From Lentisphaerota bacterium (lineage in GTDB: Bacteria > Verrucomicrobiota > Lentisphaeria > Oligosphaerales > JABHEG01): a stretch of 64,000 nt of DNA. Below the pieces are notes generated by a model. The model worked only from the letters and a program-made list of their open reading frames with translations, had not been told where the DNA came from and ran no database searches. The stretch spans positions 25,116 through 89,115 of the forward strand of contig JABHEG010000069.1 of NCBI GenBank assembly GCA_018676675.1. The letters run 5' to 3'. The position numbers were made by a program, and so were the translations under genes. Positions 34,780 to 43,729 of the stretch are shown here, in pieces; position 1 is the stretch's first letter; each line of letters opens with the position of its first letter.

Positions 34780-35631
34780 CTACGGCGACCAAGGCTCCCT
34801 ACTCCCGGCCAACCACTCGCGCGGGGTCTGCCCGGTGATTTCCTTGAAGGTGCGCAGGAAGTATTTGGGGTCGTTGAAGCCGCAGATGTGCGCCACGTCA
34901 GCCAGTCGGATTGGACCGTGCGCAGCCAGCAGTTCCTGCGCTCGGCTGATGCGACGCCCCCGCAGGTATTGCACCGGAGATTGCTGCAACTCCTGGCGAA
35001 ACGCGGAGAAAAGTGTCGTGCGGCTGACGTGCAGAATGGCCGCAGTCTCGGTTACGTTGATGGCGGTGTGGAGCTGTGACTCGATCACGGCTTTGGCTCG
35101 TTCCACCAGCGTCTCTTCGTGGTGCCGGCGTTGCACGCTCCCGGAAGCCTTGGCGCTCTGCCTGGCGAAGCTGTAGAGCTTCATCTGGACGTCGTACGGG
35201 TGGGCTGGTTGGCCGGCATCCAGGCAGTCCCAGAGGTCACGCATGGCTTCCTGGACTGGTCGGTGGTCTTGAGCGTGCCAGACTGGTTCTTCGGGGGTGA
35301 AGCCGCAGCCCGCAGCAAAATCCACGACCCCACTGCCATGGATCCCCAGCCACTGATACTGCCATGGATCCTGCGGGTCCTCCCAGTACTCAACCGGCAT
35401 GTCCGGAAGAAGACTGAACAGCGAACCGATCTGCACCTCTTCCCGTCCTCCTGGCCAGGAAAAGGTGCCACGCCCGCGAACCACCACGCTTGGACCGAAA
35501 AAAGCGGGTGCCCAGCGGTAATTGCTCTTGCCATATCCCGTGAGTAGCCCTGCCCCCTGAAGTTGCAGGCACGTGCCAGGCGGCTGGGTGTAGCGCGCGA
35601 TGCGCACATCATTGTGGTCTCTTCGTGGCAT
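34780..35631 (-). CDS. AraC-family transcriptional regulator
   Basis: A 283-residue regulator. The N-terminal 150 residues are a cupin-like ligand domain (VVVRGRGTFSWPGG, GSLFSLLPDMPVEYW, WQYQWLGIHGSG). The C-terminal 100 residues carry two helix-turn-helix units: NVTETAAILHVSRTTLFSAFRQ and IRLADVAHICGFNDPKYFLRTFKEITGQTPREW, the standard AraC signature. It is divergent from the GH43/GH2/sulfatase cluster across a 126-base spacer, so activation of that cluster by a sugar ligand is the simplest inference. It may also control the pectate lyase behind it. Confidence 0.93.
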   Translation of the reverse strand: MPRRDHNDVRIARYTQPPGTCLQLQGAGLLTGYGKSNYRWAPAFFGPSVVVRGRGTFSWPGGREEVQIGSLFSLLPDMPVEYWEDPQDPWQYQWLGIHGSGVVDFAAGCGFTPEEPVWHAQDHRPVQEAMRDLWDCLDAGQPAHPYDVQMKLYSFARQSAKASGSVQRRHHEETLVERAKAVIESQLHTAINVTETAAILHVSRTTLFSAFRQELQQSPVQYLRGRRISRAQELLAAHGPIRLADVAHICGFNDPKYFLRTFKEITGQTPREWLAGSREPWSP

Positions 35632-35757
35632 GCGAACAAATCTACACCCCTATCCGAACAATTCTCAACCTGGTTTCAGCTTTGTCCTTCGGGTCGCAAA
35701 GCTTATCGTATCAAGCACAACGAACCACTCCGAGGTGTATGATCAAAGGAACGCCGG
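35632..35757. promoter_or_regulatory. Divergent control region between araC-like gene and glycan cluster
   Basis: The spacer contains an inverted repeat GCTTTG-N12-CAAAGC at 35679-35702. Overlapping it is a weak plus-strand promoter-like pair, TTGTCC (35682-35687) and TATCGT (35704-35709), 16 bases apart. AAAGGA stands seven bases before the GH43-like ATG. Operator function is inferred from the divergent layout. Confidence 0.4.
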
Positions 35758-36699
35758 ATGAGCATCCCTTTCGAGACCTTTGCCACCTTCACGCGCGTCT
35801 TGGACGCCAGCCCACTCTTTGCCTGCGAGAAGCCTGAGTGGGCCGCCGCCGCCCACGCGATCGTGGTGAACGACACCGTTCACTATATCTGGTCCAGGCG
35901 ACGCGTAGGAAACAGCTGGGTACTGCTCCACAGCACCGCCCCGGCCTCCGATCCTGCCGCAGTTACCCACGACCCGCGCAACCCGGTCTTGCTGCCGGCG
36001 GAGTACGAAGCCTTTGACGACCACACTGTTGAGTATCCTTTCCCTTTCCTGAACCCCGCCGACCAACGCTACTACATGTACTATCTGGGCAAGCGCGAGA
36101 AGCCGCCGAAGCAGACCGGTTTGCTGGTGAGTGAGGATGGTGACCTCGGCAACTGGACTCGCGTCAGCACAACCCCGGTCATCGCGGTAGAGACCGACTT
36201 CGAAGAACGGGGCTCGTCGCATCCATCCGTGGCCATCGACGGCGATACCATCCACATCATTTACACCGGCGAGTCCAGAGGCCCGGACGTGCTCTGCCAC
36301 GCCACGGCACCGACCAGCGATCCAGCCCGGGTCACCAAGGATTCGGCCAACCCTGTCTTCACCGGCAGCGGCGAGGTCTGGGACAGCCAGGGCGTGCGCG
36401 AAACCGAGATCGTCAGGGGACCGGAGTACTTCCACATCTTTTACGGCGGCACCGATGGCACAACTTGGCGCATCGGGCATGTCCGCACCAAGGACTTCCG
36501 CACCTTTGAGCCGAACCCTGCCAATCCCGTTTTTACCCCTTCTGAAGACCCCGATGCCTGGGACTGCGACGGTCTGCTGACTTCGCAGGTCTTCAACGTG
36601 AACGGTTCCTGGTACATGCTCTACGCCGGCCTCAAGGGCAGGAACTGGCAGGAAGGGCTGATCTGGCAGAGCGGTTTGGCCATCGCCCAGGGAGATTGA
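35758..36699 (+). CDS. Cytoplasmic five-bladed propeller glycosidase-like protein (GH43/GH32/GH130 fold)
   Basis: A 313-residue protein with no signal peptide. It has the repeated blade pattern of the furanosidase superfamily: HAIVVNDTVHYIWSRR, RYYMYYLGKRE, HPSVAIDGDTIHIIYTGES, YFHIFYGGTDGTTWRIGHV and SWYMLYAGLKG, with separators such as NPVLLPAEYE and NPVFTPSEDPDAWD. EVWDSQGVRETEIV and WDCDGLLTSQV provide candidate acids. The exact family (GH43, GH32-like, GH117 or GH130) cannot be fixed by eye. It is the first gene of the cluster divergent from the AraC gene. Its stop is one base before the GH2 start, implying coupling. Confidence 0.72.
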   Translation: MSIPFETFATFTRVLDASPLFACEKPEWAAAAHAIVVNDTVHYIWSRRRVGNSWVLLHSTAPASDPAAVTHDPRNPVLLPAEYEAFDDHTVEYPFPFLNPADQRYYMYYLGKREKPPKQTGLLVSEDGDLGNWTRVSTTPVIAVETDFEERGSSHPSVAIDGDTIHIIYTGESRGPDVLCHATAPTSDPARVTKDSANPVFTGSGEVWDSQGVRETEIVRGPEYFHIFYGGTDGTTWRIGHVRTKDFRTFEPNPANPVFTPSEDPDAWDCDGLLTSQVFNVNGSWYMLYAGLKGRNWQEGLIWQSGLAIAQGD

Positions 36700-36700
36700 G

Positions 36701-39409
36701 ATGCTGCATCTGGATGGAGAATGGGAGATTGCTTTCGACCCCGACAATCAGGGCCGTGGCCAACAGTGGCACCAGCCGGACACGTTCGGCGTCGGCGCTG
36801 AAGTCGAGTGCAGCGACGTGCCGGCCTGCTGGGAGACCGTCCGCCAGGACTATGAAGGCGTGGCCTGGTACCGGAAGGTCTTCGACGGCCCTGAGGCAAC
36901 CGAAGGCAAGAGCGTGCGCCTCTGCTTCGATGCCGTTAACTACCTGGCCGAAGTCTGGCTGAATGGTAGCCCTGTGGGCAGTCACGAAGGTGGGTTCACC
37001 GGTTTCGAGCTGGAGGTAGGGGATGTCATCCAGCCCACGGGCAATGTGCTGATTGTCCGGGTGCTGGGGCCAATCGTGGCCCAGGATCTGGTCATCGACG
37101 GCCTCGGCCGAAACGACGCCCCTCACTGGCGCGGCGCTATCGCCGGGGGCATCTGGCAACCCGTGCGCCTCCAGGTCTCCAGCGCCACCTACATCAGCGA
37201 CCTCTTCGTGAAGCCGGACATCCACACCATGGCCGCGGGCGTGGAGCTGAGCATCGACCACGGCGGCAACACCGCCGCCACCACCACGGTGGACGTGAAC
37301 GGCCAGAGCTTCGCCGCAATCCTGCAGCCAGGCAAGAACCACCTTGCCTCAGAGCTTCCCATGGCGGATGCTGAGCTCTGGACGCCGGACAGCCCAACGC
37401 TCCACACCGTCACCGCCACCATTGACACGGACAGCGCCAGCGCGCGTTTCGGCATGCGCGAATTCAGCGTCCGCGACAAGCGCTTCACCCTCAACGACCA
37501 GGCCATCTACCTCAAGGCCGCCTTTCACGAAGGCCTCTACCCACACACGCTCGCCTGGCCCACGCCCGATTTGGTCAAACGGGAATTGAGACTGGCCAAA
37601 GACGCCGGCTTCAACATGATCCGGCCCTGGCGCAAACCGCCTCCGCCCTTCGTGTATGATCTGGCCGATGAAATGGGCATCATGTTCGTGGGCAGCCTGC
37701 CGGTGGAGTGCATGATCTACTGGCCGGCGACCGGGCCGCACATGGGCCGACGGATCGAGATTGAGGTCCGCGAGTCCATCCTGCGCGATCGCAACCACGC
37801 CTGTATCGTGCAGTGGGAGCTGTTCAACGAGATCCACCGTCCCGAACTCAAGCGACTCAAACGGCCGATGATGATTCTCGCCCGGGAACTCGATCCCACC
37901 CGCATGATTGTGGACGAGTCCGGCGGCTTCACCGGCGCCAGCGTCGCCCTCCCCGGCAGTCGCGAAGCCACCAGCTACAACGAAGTCCACACGTACCCCG
38001 GGGCCCCACTGGACGAGGCTTCATACCAGCGGCTCACCAAGATTGGGTGCGATCCGGACGTCCCCCTATCCAACAACGGCTCACATGTGAATGATGCGTT
38101 GATCTACGTGAGCGAGATCGGCTACGGGAGCCCGCCGGAGCTGGAAAGCAACTGCGCCGAATTCGAGCGGCGTGCCAACTCCTCGTGCCTGACTCCAGCG
38201 TATCGCTATCACCACGACATCCGCGATGGCTTCAAACGCGACCTCGCCGACGCGGGGTTTAGCCACCTCTTCCCTGACATCGATGACTTCTGCCGGAAGC
38301 AGCAGGAGATCCATGCGGACGGGAACTCCCGAATGCTTGAGGCCGTGAGGCTGAATCCCGCCATTGCCGGATTCTGCCTGCACGCCTACACCGATGGCGA
38401 CTGGGTGCTTGGGGCAGGTCTGCTCGACCTCTTCCGCAACCCCAAGAAGGCCTACCACGCTGTCTGCCTATCGAACCGTCCTCAGTACCTGGCCGTCCAC
38501 ACCAAGTCCACCATTTGGGCGGGCGATCAGGCCAGCATCACCGTGAGCCTGGTGAACGAAGGACCGCCACTCTCCGGCAAGGTCGTGTTGGAGATCAGTC
38601 CTTCATCAGAGGTCGTGACGCTGGGTGCGCACGCCTCTACCGGCGCGACACGCCTCGTCACCACGGCCTTTGCCCCACCGGCCGCGGGTTCCTACACCAT
38701 CGCTGCCCGCTTCGTGACCGATAACGGCGAGCTTGTCGCCGAGAACGCCACCTCCCTCCTGGCCTTGGCTCCCATTGCCTGCACTGCCACCGCGATGCTG
38801 GCAGGCCTACCGAAGCATGTGGCGCAGGTTCTGTCCGACCACGGGGTCACCTGTCTGCCCCCGGATGACCTGAGCCCGGGTGTTCCTCTGCTGGTGGGCC
38901 CCGCGCCGAAGAACCCCGAGCAGATACTCGCCTTTGCGGAACAGGGCGGCACGGTTGTCTGTCTGCAACTCCCGTGGGGGACGGATTTCCCCGGAGGCGG
39001 ACTCAAGCGCCACGTAGAGACGCCCTGGTTGCCGCATCGGCTCACCGTCCGTCCCGCGAAGGGGCTCTGGACCTGCGTACCACACATCATCCGCCAACAC
39101 CCGATTTCACAGGGACTCCCAGCAGACCGCATCATGGATGCTTCCTACGAAGGCGTCTACCCGCTACGCACGATTCTCGGCCTGCCCGGACAACCCATTG
39201 TGGGGTCGATCAGCTACTGCTGGGGCGGCGGCGAACCGGATCGCCACTACCTGGGTCCCAAAGGCAACTTCCGGGGCACTGATCTGGGCGTGATTCCCCA
39301 TGGCCGAGGCCGTTTCGTTCTTTCCACTCTGCGAATTGTCGAGGGCCTGCAGAAGAATGCCATGGCCCAGGCACTACTGCTAAACCTGCTGAACTACCTG
39401 AAGGACTAG
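36701..39409 (+). CDS. GH2-family glycosidase with C-terminal amidotransferase-like domain, cytoplasmic
   Basis: A 902-residue enzyme without a signal peptide. The jelly-roll domain starts LDGEWEIAFDPDN and has the GH2 stretch VWLNGSPVGSHEGGFTGFELEV. An Ig-like domain follows, then the barrel: GFNMIRPWRKPPP, acid/base Glu377 in VQWELFNEIHRP and nucleophile Glu472 in YVSEIGYGSPPE. After another beta domain, residues 690-900 have a class-I-amidotransferase-like layout (LLVGPAPKNPEQILAFAEQGG), as in trimerisation domains of other beta-galactosidases. Beta-galactosidase, glucuronidase and mannosidase are all possible. GGGAG lies six bases before the ATG, overlapping the end of the preceding gene. 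Confidence 0.87.
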   Translation: MLHLDGEWEIAFDPDNQGRGQQWHQPDTFGVGAEVECSDVPACWETVRQDYEGVAWYRKVFDGPEATEGKSVRLCFDAVNYLAEVWLNGSPVGSHEGGFTGFELEVGDVIQPTGNVLIVRVLGPIVAQDLVIDGLGRNDAPHWRGAIAGGIWQPVRLQVSSATYISDLFVKPDIHTMAAGVELSIDHGGNTAATTTVDVNGQSFAAILQPGKNHLASELPMADAELWTPDSPTLHTVTATIDTDSASARFGMREFSVRDKRFTLNDQAIYLKAAFHEGLYPHTLAWPTPDLVKRELRLAKDAGFNMIRPWRKPPPPFVYDLADEMGIMFVGSLPVECMIYWPATGPHMGRRIEIEVRESILRDRNHACIVQWELFNEIHRPELKRLKRPMMILARELDPTRMIVDESGGFTGASVALPGSREATSYNEVHTYPGAPLDEASYQRLTKIGCDPDVPLSNNGSHVNDALIYVSEIGYGSPPELESNCAEFERRANSSCLTPAYRYHHDIRDGFKRDLADAGFSHLFPDIDDFCRKQQEIHADGNSRMLEAVRLNPAIAGFCLHAYTDGDWVLGAGLLDLFRNPKKAYHAVCLSNRPQYLAVHTKSTIWAGDQASITVSLVNEGPPLSGKVVLEISPSSEVVTLGAHASTGATRLVTTAFAPPAAGSYTIAARFVTDNGELVAENATSLLALAPIACTATAMLAGLPKHVAQVLSDHGVTCLPPDDLSPGVPLLVGPAPKNPEQILAFAEQGGTVVCLQLPWGTDFPGGGLKRHVETPWLPHRLTVRPAKGLWTCVPHIIRQHPISQGLPADRIMDASYEGVYPLRTILGLPGQPIVGSISYCWGGGEPDRHYLGPKGNFRGTDLGVIPHGRGRFVLSTLRIVEGLQKNAMAQALLLNLLNYLKD

Positions 39410-39412
39410 TCC

Positions 39413-41107
39413 ATGTTGTTGCGCGCAATGTGTCTGCTACTGGCCTCTGGCGCCCTTGCCGGACAGAGCCCCAACGTGCTGATGATCGTGCTGGACGATC
39501 TCAACGATTGCGTCGGCGTCCTGGGCGGTCACCCGCAGACACACACACCGAATATCGATCGCCTGGCCGGCGAAGGCGTGCTCTTCACTAACGCGCACGG
39601 CAACGTGCCCGTCTGTTCACCTTCCCGCGCCAGTTTCATGACTGGTGTCGCCCCCACCACCTCCGGTTGCTGGGGCTTTGAGAACTGGATGCAGAACCCG
39701 ATCCTGATCAACACCAAGACCCTCGGCGAGTACGCCATGGCCAACGGCTACCGGGCTCTGCAGACCAGCAAGGTCCTGCATAATTCCCGACCCAACATGT
39801 GGACCAGGAAAGGCGTGCCCGTCGACTACGGCCCGCTCGCCTTCAACGGCAAGAAGACGGTTGGGCATCCTTCCTGCCCGGGGACCATGCGCTTTCTGGG
39901 CGCTCTCGATGCCACTTTCGCACCCCTGTCGGACGTTCCCACCGTCGCCCCCTCGGCAGATGCCCCCGGCGCTGTCGGCTGGTGGAATGCGAAGTGGGGC
40001 AAGCCAAGCCCCTTCCGGTATGTCAACGAAGATGATCGCGACTCCATGACCGACGAAAAGAGCGCCGAGTGGCTGCAGAAGGCGATCGGTGAACTCGAGA
40101 AGGAGGATACAGAGACGCCCTTCTTCATTGGTTTCGGTATCATCCGTCCTCACACGCCTCTGGTTGTGCCGCAGAAGTACTTTGACATGTTCCCGCTCGA
40201 GACGGTCCAACTCCCACACGTTAAGTCGGACGACACCGACGATCTCCCGTGGGGGAGTGATTCCCGTGGCCGGAGAGCCTTCGAGGGCCTCAAGAGCGGC
40301 TACCAGGATCCTGATGAAGGCCTGCGACGCCACACCCAGGCTTACCTGGCCAGCGTCGCCTTTGCCGACGACATTGTGGGACGCGCGCTGGCGACCATCG
40401 AAAACAGTCGGTTCAAAGACAACACCATCGTCATCCTGTTTAGTGACCACGGCTACAACCTTGGAGAAAAGGAGTGCCTCTGGAAGTACAACCTCTGGGA
40501 GAAGACCACCCGCGTTCCCCTGATCATCAAGGCCCGCCGCTATGCCGCGAACGCCGGGAAGACCGTTGGCCACCCCGTCAGCCTCATCGACATCTACCCC
40601 ACCATCAAAGACCTCTGCGGCTGGACTGGCGCTACCACCAAGAACAGCAGGGGCGCTCCCCTCGATGGCCACAGTCTGCGCCCCTTCCTGGAAGACCCGG
40701 CTACCGACACATGGGACGGCCCCGACGTCGCCGTCACCGTCATCGCCAGCTGGAAATCCCAGTCACCGGCCAAGCAACACCTCTCCGTGCGCTCAAGGGA
40801 CTTCCGCTACACCCGCTATCACGACGGCTCTGAAGAGCTCTACGATCATCGGCGCGATCCCCACGAGTGGCACAACCTGGCCGCCGATCCTGAGTACACA
40901 ACGACCAAGGCCGACCTCAAGAAACGGATGTTTGCTCTGATCCCCAAAACCACCAAGGCTCCCCCCAAGACAGCCAGGAACGAGGCCGAAGCCTGGAAGG
41001 ATCGCTACTTCAGGAAGTACCCCGAGGCTGACACCAACCAAGATGGGATCCTGAGCTGGCCCGAACTGAAGCACTTCCAGAAGAAAACGGGAAAGTCTGT
41101 ACAATAG
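39413..41107 (+). CDS. Secreted sulfatase with C-terminal EF-hand
   Basis: A 564-residue formylglycine-type sulfatase, iduronate-2-sulfatase-like. The signal peptide is MLLRAMCLLLASGALAGQ. Metal acids are in VLDDLND, and the active-site Cys68 is in VCSPSRASFMTG (CxPSR). FSDHGYNLGEKE and GHPVSLIDIYPTIKDLCG are family motifs. The last 45 residues contain DTNQDGILSWPE, a complete EF-hand calcium loop, which is uncommon on sulfatases. AAGGA lies seven bases upstream of the ATG, inside the GH2 stop region, and the gap is three bases, so it is operonic with the GH2 and GH43-like genes. It would desulfate a glycan outside the cytoplasm before import. Confidence 0.93.
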   Translation: MLLRAMCLLLASGALAGQSPNVLMIVLDDLNDCVGVLGGHPQTHTPNIDRLAGEGVLFTNAHGNVPVCSPSRASFMTGVAPTTSGCWGFENWMQNPILINTKTLGEYAMANGYRALQTSKVLHNSRPNMWTRKGVPVDYGPLAFNGKKTVGHPSCPGTMRFLGALDATFAPLSDVPTVAPSADAPGAVGWWNAKWGKPSPFRYVNEDDRDSMTDEKSAEWLQKAIGELEKEDTETPFFIGFGIIRPHTPLVVPQKYFDMFPLETVQLPHVKSDDTDDLPWGSDSRGRRAFEGLKSGYQDPDEGLRRHTQAYLASVAFADDIVGRALATIENSRFKDNTIVILFSDHGYNLGEKECLWKYNLWEKTTRVPLIIKARRYAANAGKTVGHPVSLIDIYPTIKDLCGWTGATTKNSRGAPLDGHSLRPFLEDPATDTWDGPDVAVTVIASWKSQSPAKQHLSVRSRDFRYTRYHDGSEELYDHRRDPHEWHNLAADPEYTTTKADLKKRMFALIPKTTKAPPKTARNEAEAWKDRYFRKYPEADTNQDGILSWPELKHFQKKTGKSVQ

Positions 41108-41470
41108 CCACCCGCGGATCGGTGCTGATCCAGCCACCTGCAGCATTACAGGAAAGCCAGTAGATTTCAGGTGTCATGTCTGCCGCGGGAGATGAGCTGG
41201 CGGGACAATCTCGGTTGAGGCAGGGCCCTGGTCAATTGCGGGACGCCGCCCGAGGATGGAGGACATCGCTCAATGGGGAGTTTCACCAGGCGCCCCCCAA
41301 AGGAAGGGGCATGCCAGGGACGTCCTACGCACTGACATTCGTGGACGGCGATGGCGTGCAGCGCCGCGGCCGTCCATTATGTTCCCTGTTCAGCTCGGTC
41401 CCTTTGGCGGGCATCTGATGACGATCTGTACTGCTTGGGCAGGGAAACACGAGAGCCAAGTCCTTTTCCC
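41108..41470. other. Gap inside the glycan cluster, no gene seen
   Basis: This is a 363-base interruption between the sulfatase and the second GH32 gene, long enough for a separate promoter. A short stem GGATC-N6-GATCC lies just after the sulfatase stop. Frames crossing it, including one starting at 41176, have no recognisable motifs. Confidence 0.5.
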
Positions 41471-43699
41471 ATGAATCAGCCTCCTATAGCTATCGCCTCG
41501 AGCTCTGACCATAGCCCTGACGCCCGAGAACGCGTGCTGCTCGATTTTGGCGAAGCCGGTCCGCCCCCGAGAGACTGGGATGTAGACGGCTTTGCCTTTG
41601 GCACGCATCAGCCGGAACCGGGGGAACGCCAGAAGGCGGCGATTGCCGCCCGTAACCAGCGCTATGCCCAGACCGGCCGGATGACCTCCCCGCGGTTCGT
41701 GATCGAGTCCGATTACCTGCGGGTGACATGCGCAGGCACTTACCACCCGACTCTGATAGCTGTCGTGCTCATCGTTGATGGGAAGGACGTCCGTTCCTGT
41801 TCCCCCGAGCCCGGGTACGGTTTCTTGGGCTATCAGCTTCACCGGGAGGAAATCGAGTTCTTCGTTCCACCGGATGCTGCCGACTACGTCTTCGATGTCC
41901 GGGATTTACGCGGGAAGAGAGCGGCCCTCGAGGTCCGGGATCTGCACCGTGACGGCTACCTCGATCGCGTCAGGATCGTGGCCACCAACCAACACCCTCC
42001 CGCTGGAACGGAGCTCATCACGTCCGCTGCAAGCTGGCTCCCAAACCAGTTCGAGACGACCATTGATGGCGATTTTCTGCTGCTTCCGGTTGGCCCGTTG
42101 GCAGGCACCCCGCTTCAGGCGGTTACGGTGGAGATAGACGGCGTGAGGAAGTTGGTCGTCGATCAGCCGCTCGCCTTTGGCGCGATCGCGACAGTCGGCT
42201 ACCTAGCCACCTACGACCTGACCGGATACCGGGGTAAGAAGCTCAAAGTCCTGTTCCATAGCTACGGTGGCACCGAGAAAGTCCCGTTCCTGGTGCAACG
42301 TGAGATCCCCGGACGCGACACGTCGGACAGGGCTCCCGCCTTCCACATCCACAACCGGATTGGGCTGCTCAATGACCCAAATGGCTTGGTCTACCACGAC
42401 GGGGACTACCACCTCTTCCATCAGTTCAACTACAACGTCTCCCATCTGGACTGGGCCCACTACGTCAGCCGTGATCTCATGCACTGGGAGGAACGTCCCA
42501 TTGGCATCTCCCACGATGCTCTGGGGTCCATGCATTCCGGGTCAGCCGCTGTCGATCTCCTGAACACTTCAGGCTGGCAAGACGGGGACCAGCCACCGGT
42601 GATTCTGGCCTACACCTCATCTCAGGGACACGGTGGGGAGAGCGGCGACCAGATTCAGACCCAGTGCATTGCCTACAGCACGGACAGCGGCAGGACCTTC
42701 ACCAAGTACGAAGGCAATCCCGTTCTGGGGCAGGATCAGCGCTTCATTGGGCCGGAAAAGAACTCCCAGAACGCCCGTGATCCGAAGGTCTTCTGGTTTT
42801 CGCCCACCCAGGGCCGTGATCCGACCGCCAAAGACGGGGTCTGGGTGATGGTCCTCTTCAAAGGAGAGGGCCACACAATCTACACGTCTCCTGATCTGAG
42901 GAACTGGGAACAGCACGGCAGCATCCAGGGATTTCATGAATGCCCGGAGCTTTTTCCCCTTGCGATCGACGGCGACCCCGAACGAGTCAAGTGGATCATC
43001 TACGGTGCCGGTGGACGATATCACATCGGCTCATTTGACGGGACGAAATTCGCTCCCGAGACTGTGGCGCAAATCCCCATGTTTCATGATGGCCACTGCT
43101 ACGCCTCCCAGACCTTCAACAACACCGAAGCCGGGCAGGGCGCCCAGCCGCGACGCATCCAAGTCGCATGGCAGGGAGGACGCAAAGGACAGATATCACT
43201 GCCCAATGAGCTCACGCTCAGAACAACGCCGCTGGGGCTTCGGCTCTGCATGCTGCCGGTCAAAGAGATCAAGACGCTGTACCAACGGAGCGTGTCACTC
43301 GACGGTCTCGTTCTCCAGCCCGGGCAAGTGAACCCGCTCGCGGATCTGAGAGGCGGCCTGTATGACATTGAATTGGAGGCCGACCTGTCACCGGGGACGA
43401 AGCTGCTCCTGGATGTCCGCAGGCAGCGTCTCGCCGTGGATTGCACAGTCGCCGGGATCTCCCTGGGCCAAAGCATGACCGTTCCGGGATCCACCCGTCT
43501 CTGCCTCCGTGTTGTCGTCGACCACACGTCGCAGGACGTCTACTTCGGCAAACATGGTCTGTACTACTCACCTCGCATGACCGCACCCACCGCCGACAAG
43601 TCACTTCGGATCGGGGTCAAGGACGGTAGCGCCGTCTTCGATACGTGCCGGATCCGCGAACTGAGGTCGATATGGGACAAGGGCAGTTCTCTAATGTAA
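41471..43699 (+). CDS. GH32-family fructosidase-like enzyme, probably cytoplasmic
   Basis: A 742-residue protein with all three GH32 catalytic signatures: NDPNG (nucleophile Asp302), ARDPKV (Asp437) and HECPELF (acid/base Glu490). Hydrolysis of a beta-fructofuranoside is the family expectation. The first 290 residues are beta-rich and not part of the canonical enzyme. They include VLLDFGEAGPPPRDWDVDGFAFG, a galactose-binding-like opening seen fused to GH32 in PVC bacteria. The start at 41471 lacks a clear ribosome site, and no signal peptide is seen. It contrasts with the secreted GH32 at 905-3280, in which the acid/base Glu is missing. The sialidase-like gene follows 30 bases later. Confidence 0.87.
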   Translation: MNQPPIAIASSSDHSPDARERVLLDFGEAGPPPRDWDVDGFAFGTHQPEPGERQKAAIAARNQRYAQTGRMTSPRFVIESDYLRVTCAGTYHPTLIAVVLIVDGKDVRSCSPEPGYGFLGYQLHREEIEFFVPPDAADYVFDVRDLRGKRAALEVRDLHRDGYLDRVRIVATNQHPPAGTELITSAASWLPNQFETTIDGDFLLLPVGPLAGTPLQAVTVEIDGVRKLVVDQPLAFGAIATVGYLATYDLTGYRGKKLKVLFHSYGGTEKVPFLVQREIPGRDTSDRAPAFHIHNRIGLLNDPNGLVYHDGDYHLFHQFNYNVSHLDWAHYVSRDLMHWEERPIGISHDALGSMHSGSAAVDLLNTSGWQDGDQPPVILAYTSSQGHGGESGDQIQTQCIAYSTDSGRTFTKYEGNPVLGQDQRFIGPEKNSQNARDPKVFWFSPTQGRDPTAKDGVWVMVLFKGEGHTIYTSPDLRNWEQHGSIQGFHECPELFPLAIDGDPERVKWIIYGAGGRYHIGSFDGTKFAPETVAQIPMFHDGHCYASQTFNNTEAGQGAQPRRIQVAWQGGRKGQISLPNELTLRTTPLGLRLCMLPVKEIKTLYQRSVSLDGLVLQPGQVNPLADLRGGLYDIELEADLSPGTKLLLDVRRQRLAVDCTVAGISLGQSMTVPGSTRLCLRVVVDHTSQDVYFGKHGLYYSPRMTAPTADKSLRIGVKDGSAVFDTCRIRELRSIWDKGSSLM

Positions 43700-43729
43700 C
43701 CCCTGCCCACCAGAAGGAGGACATCACTC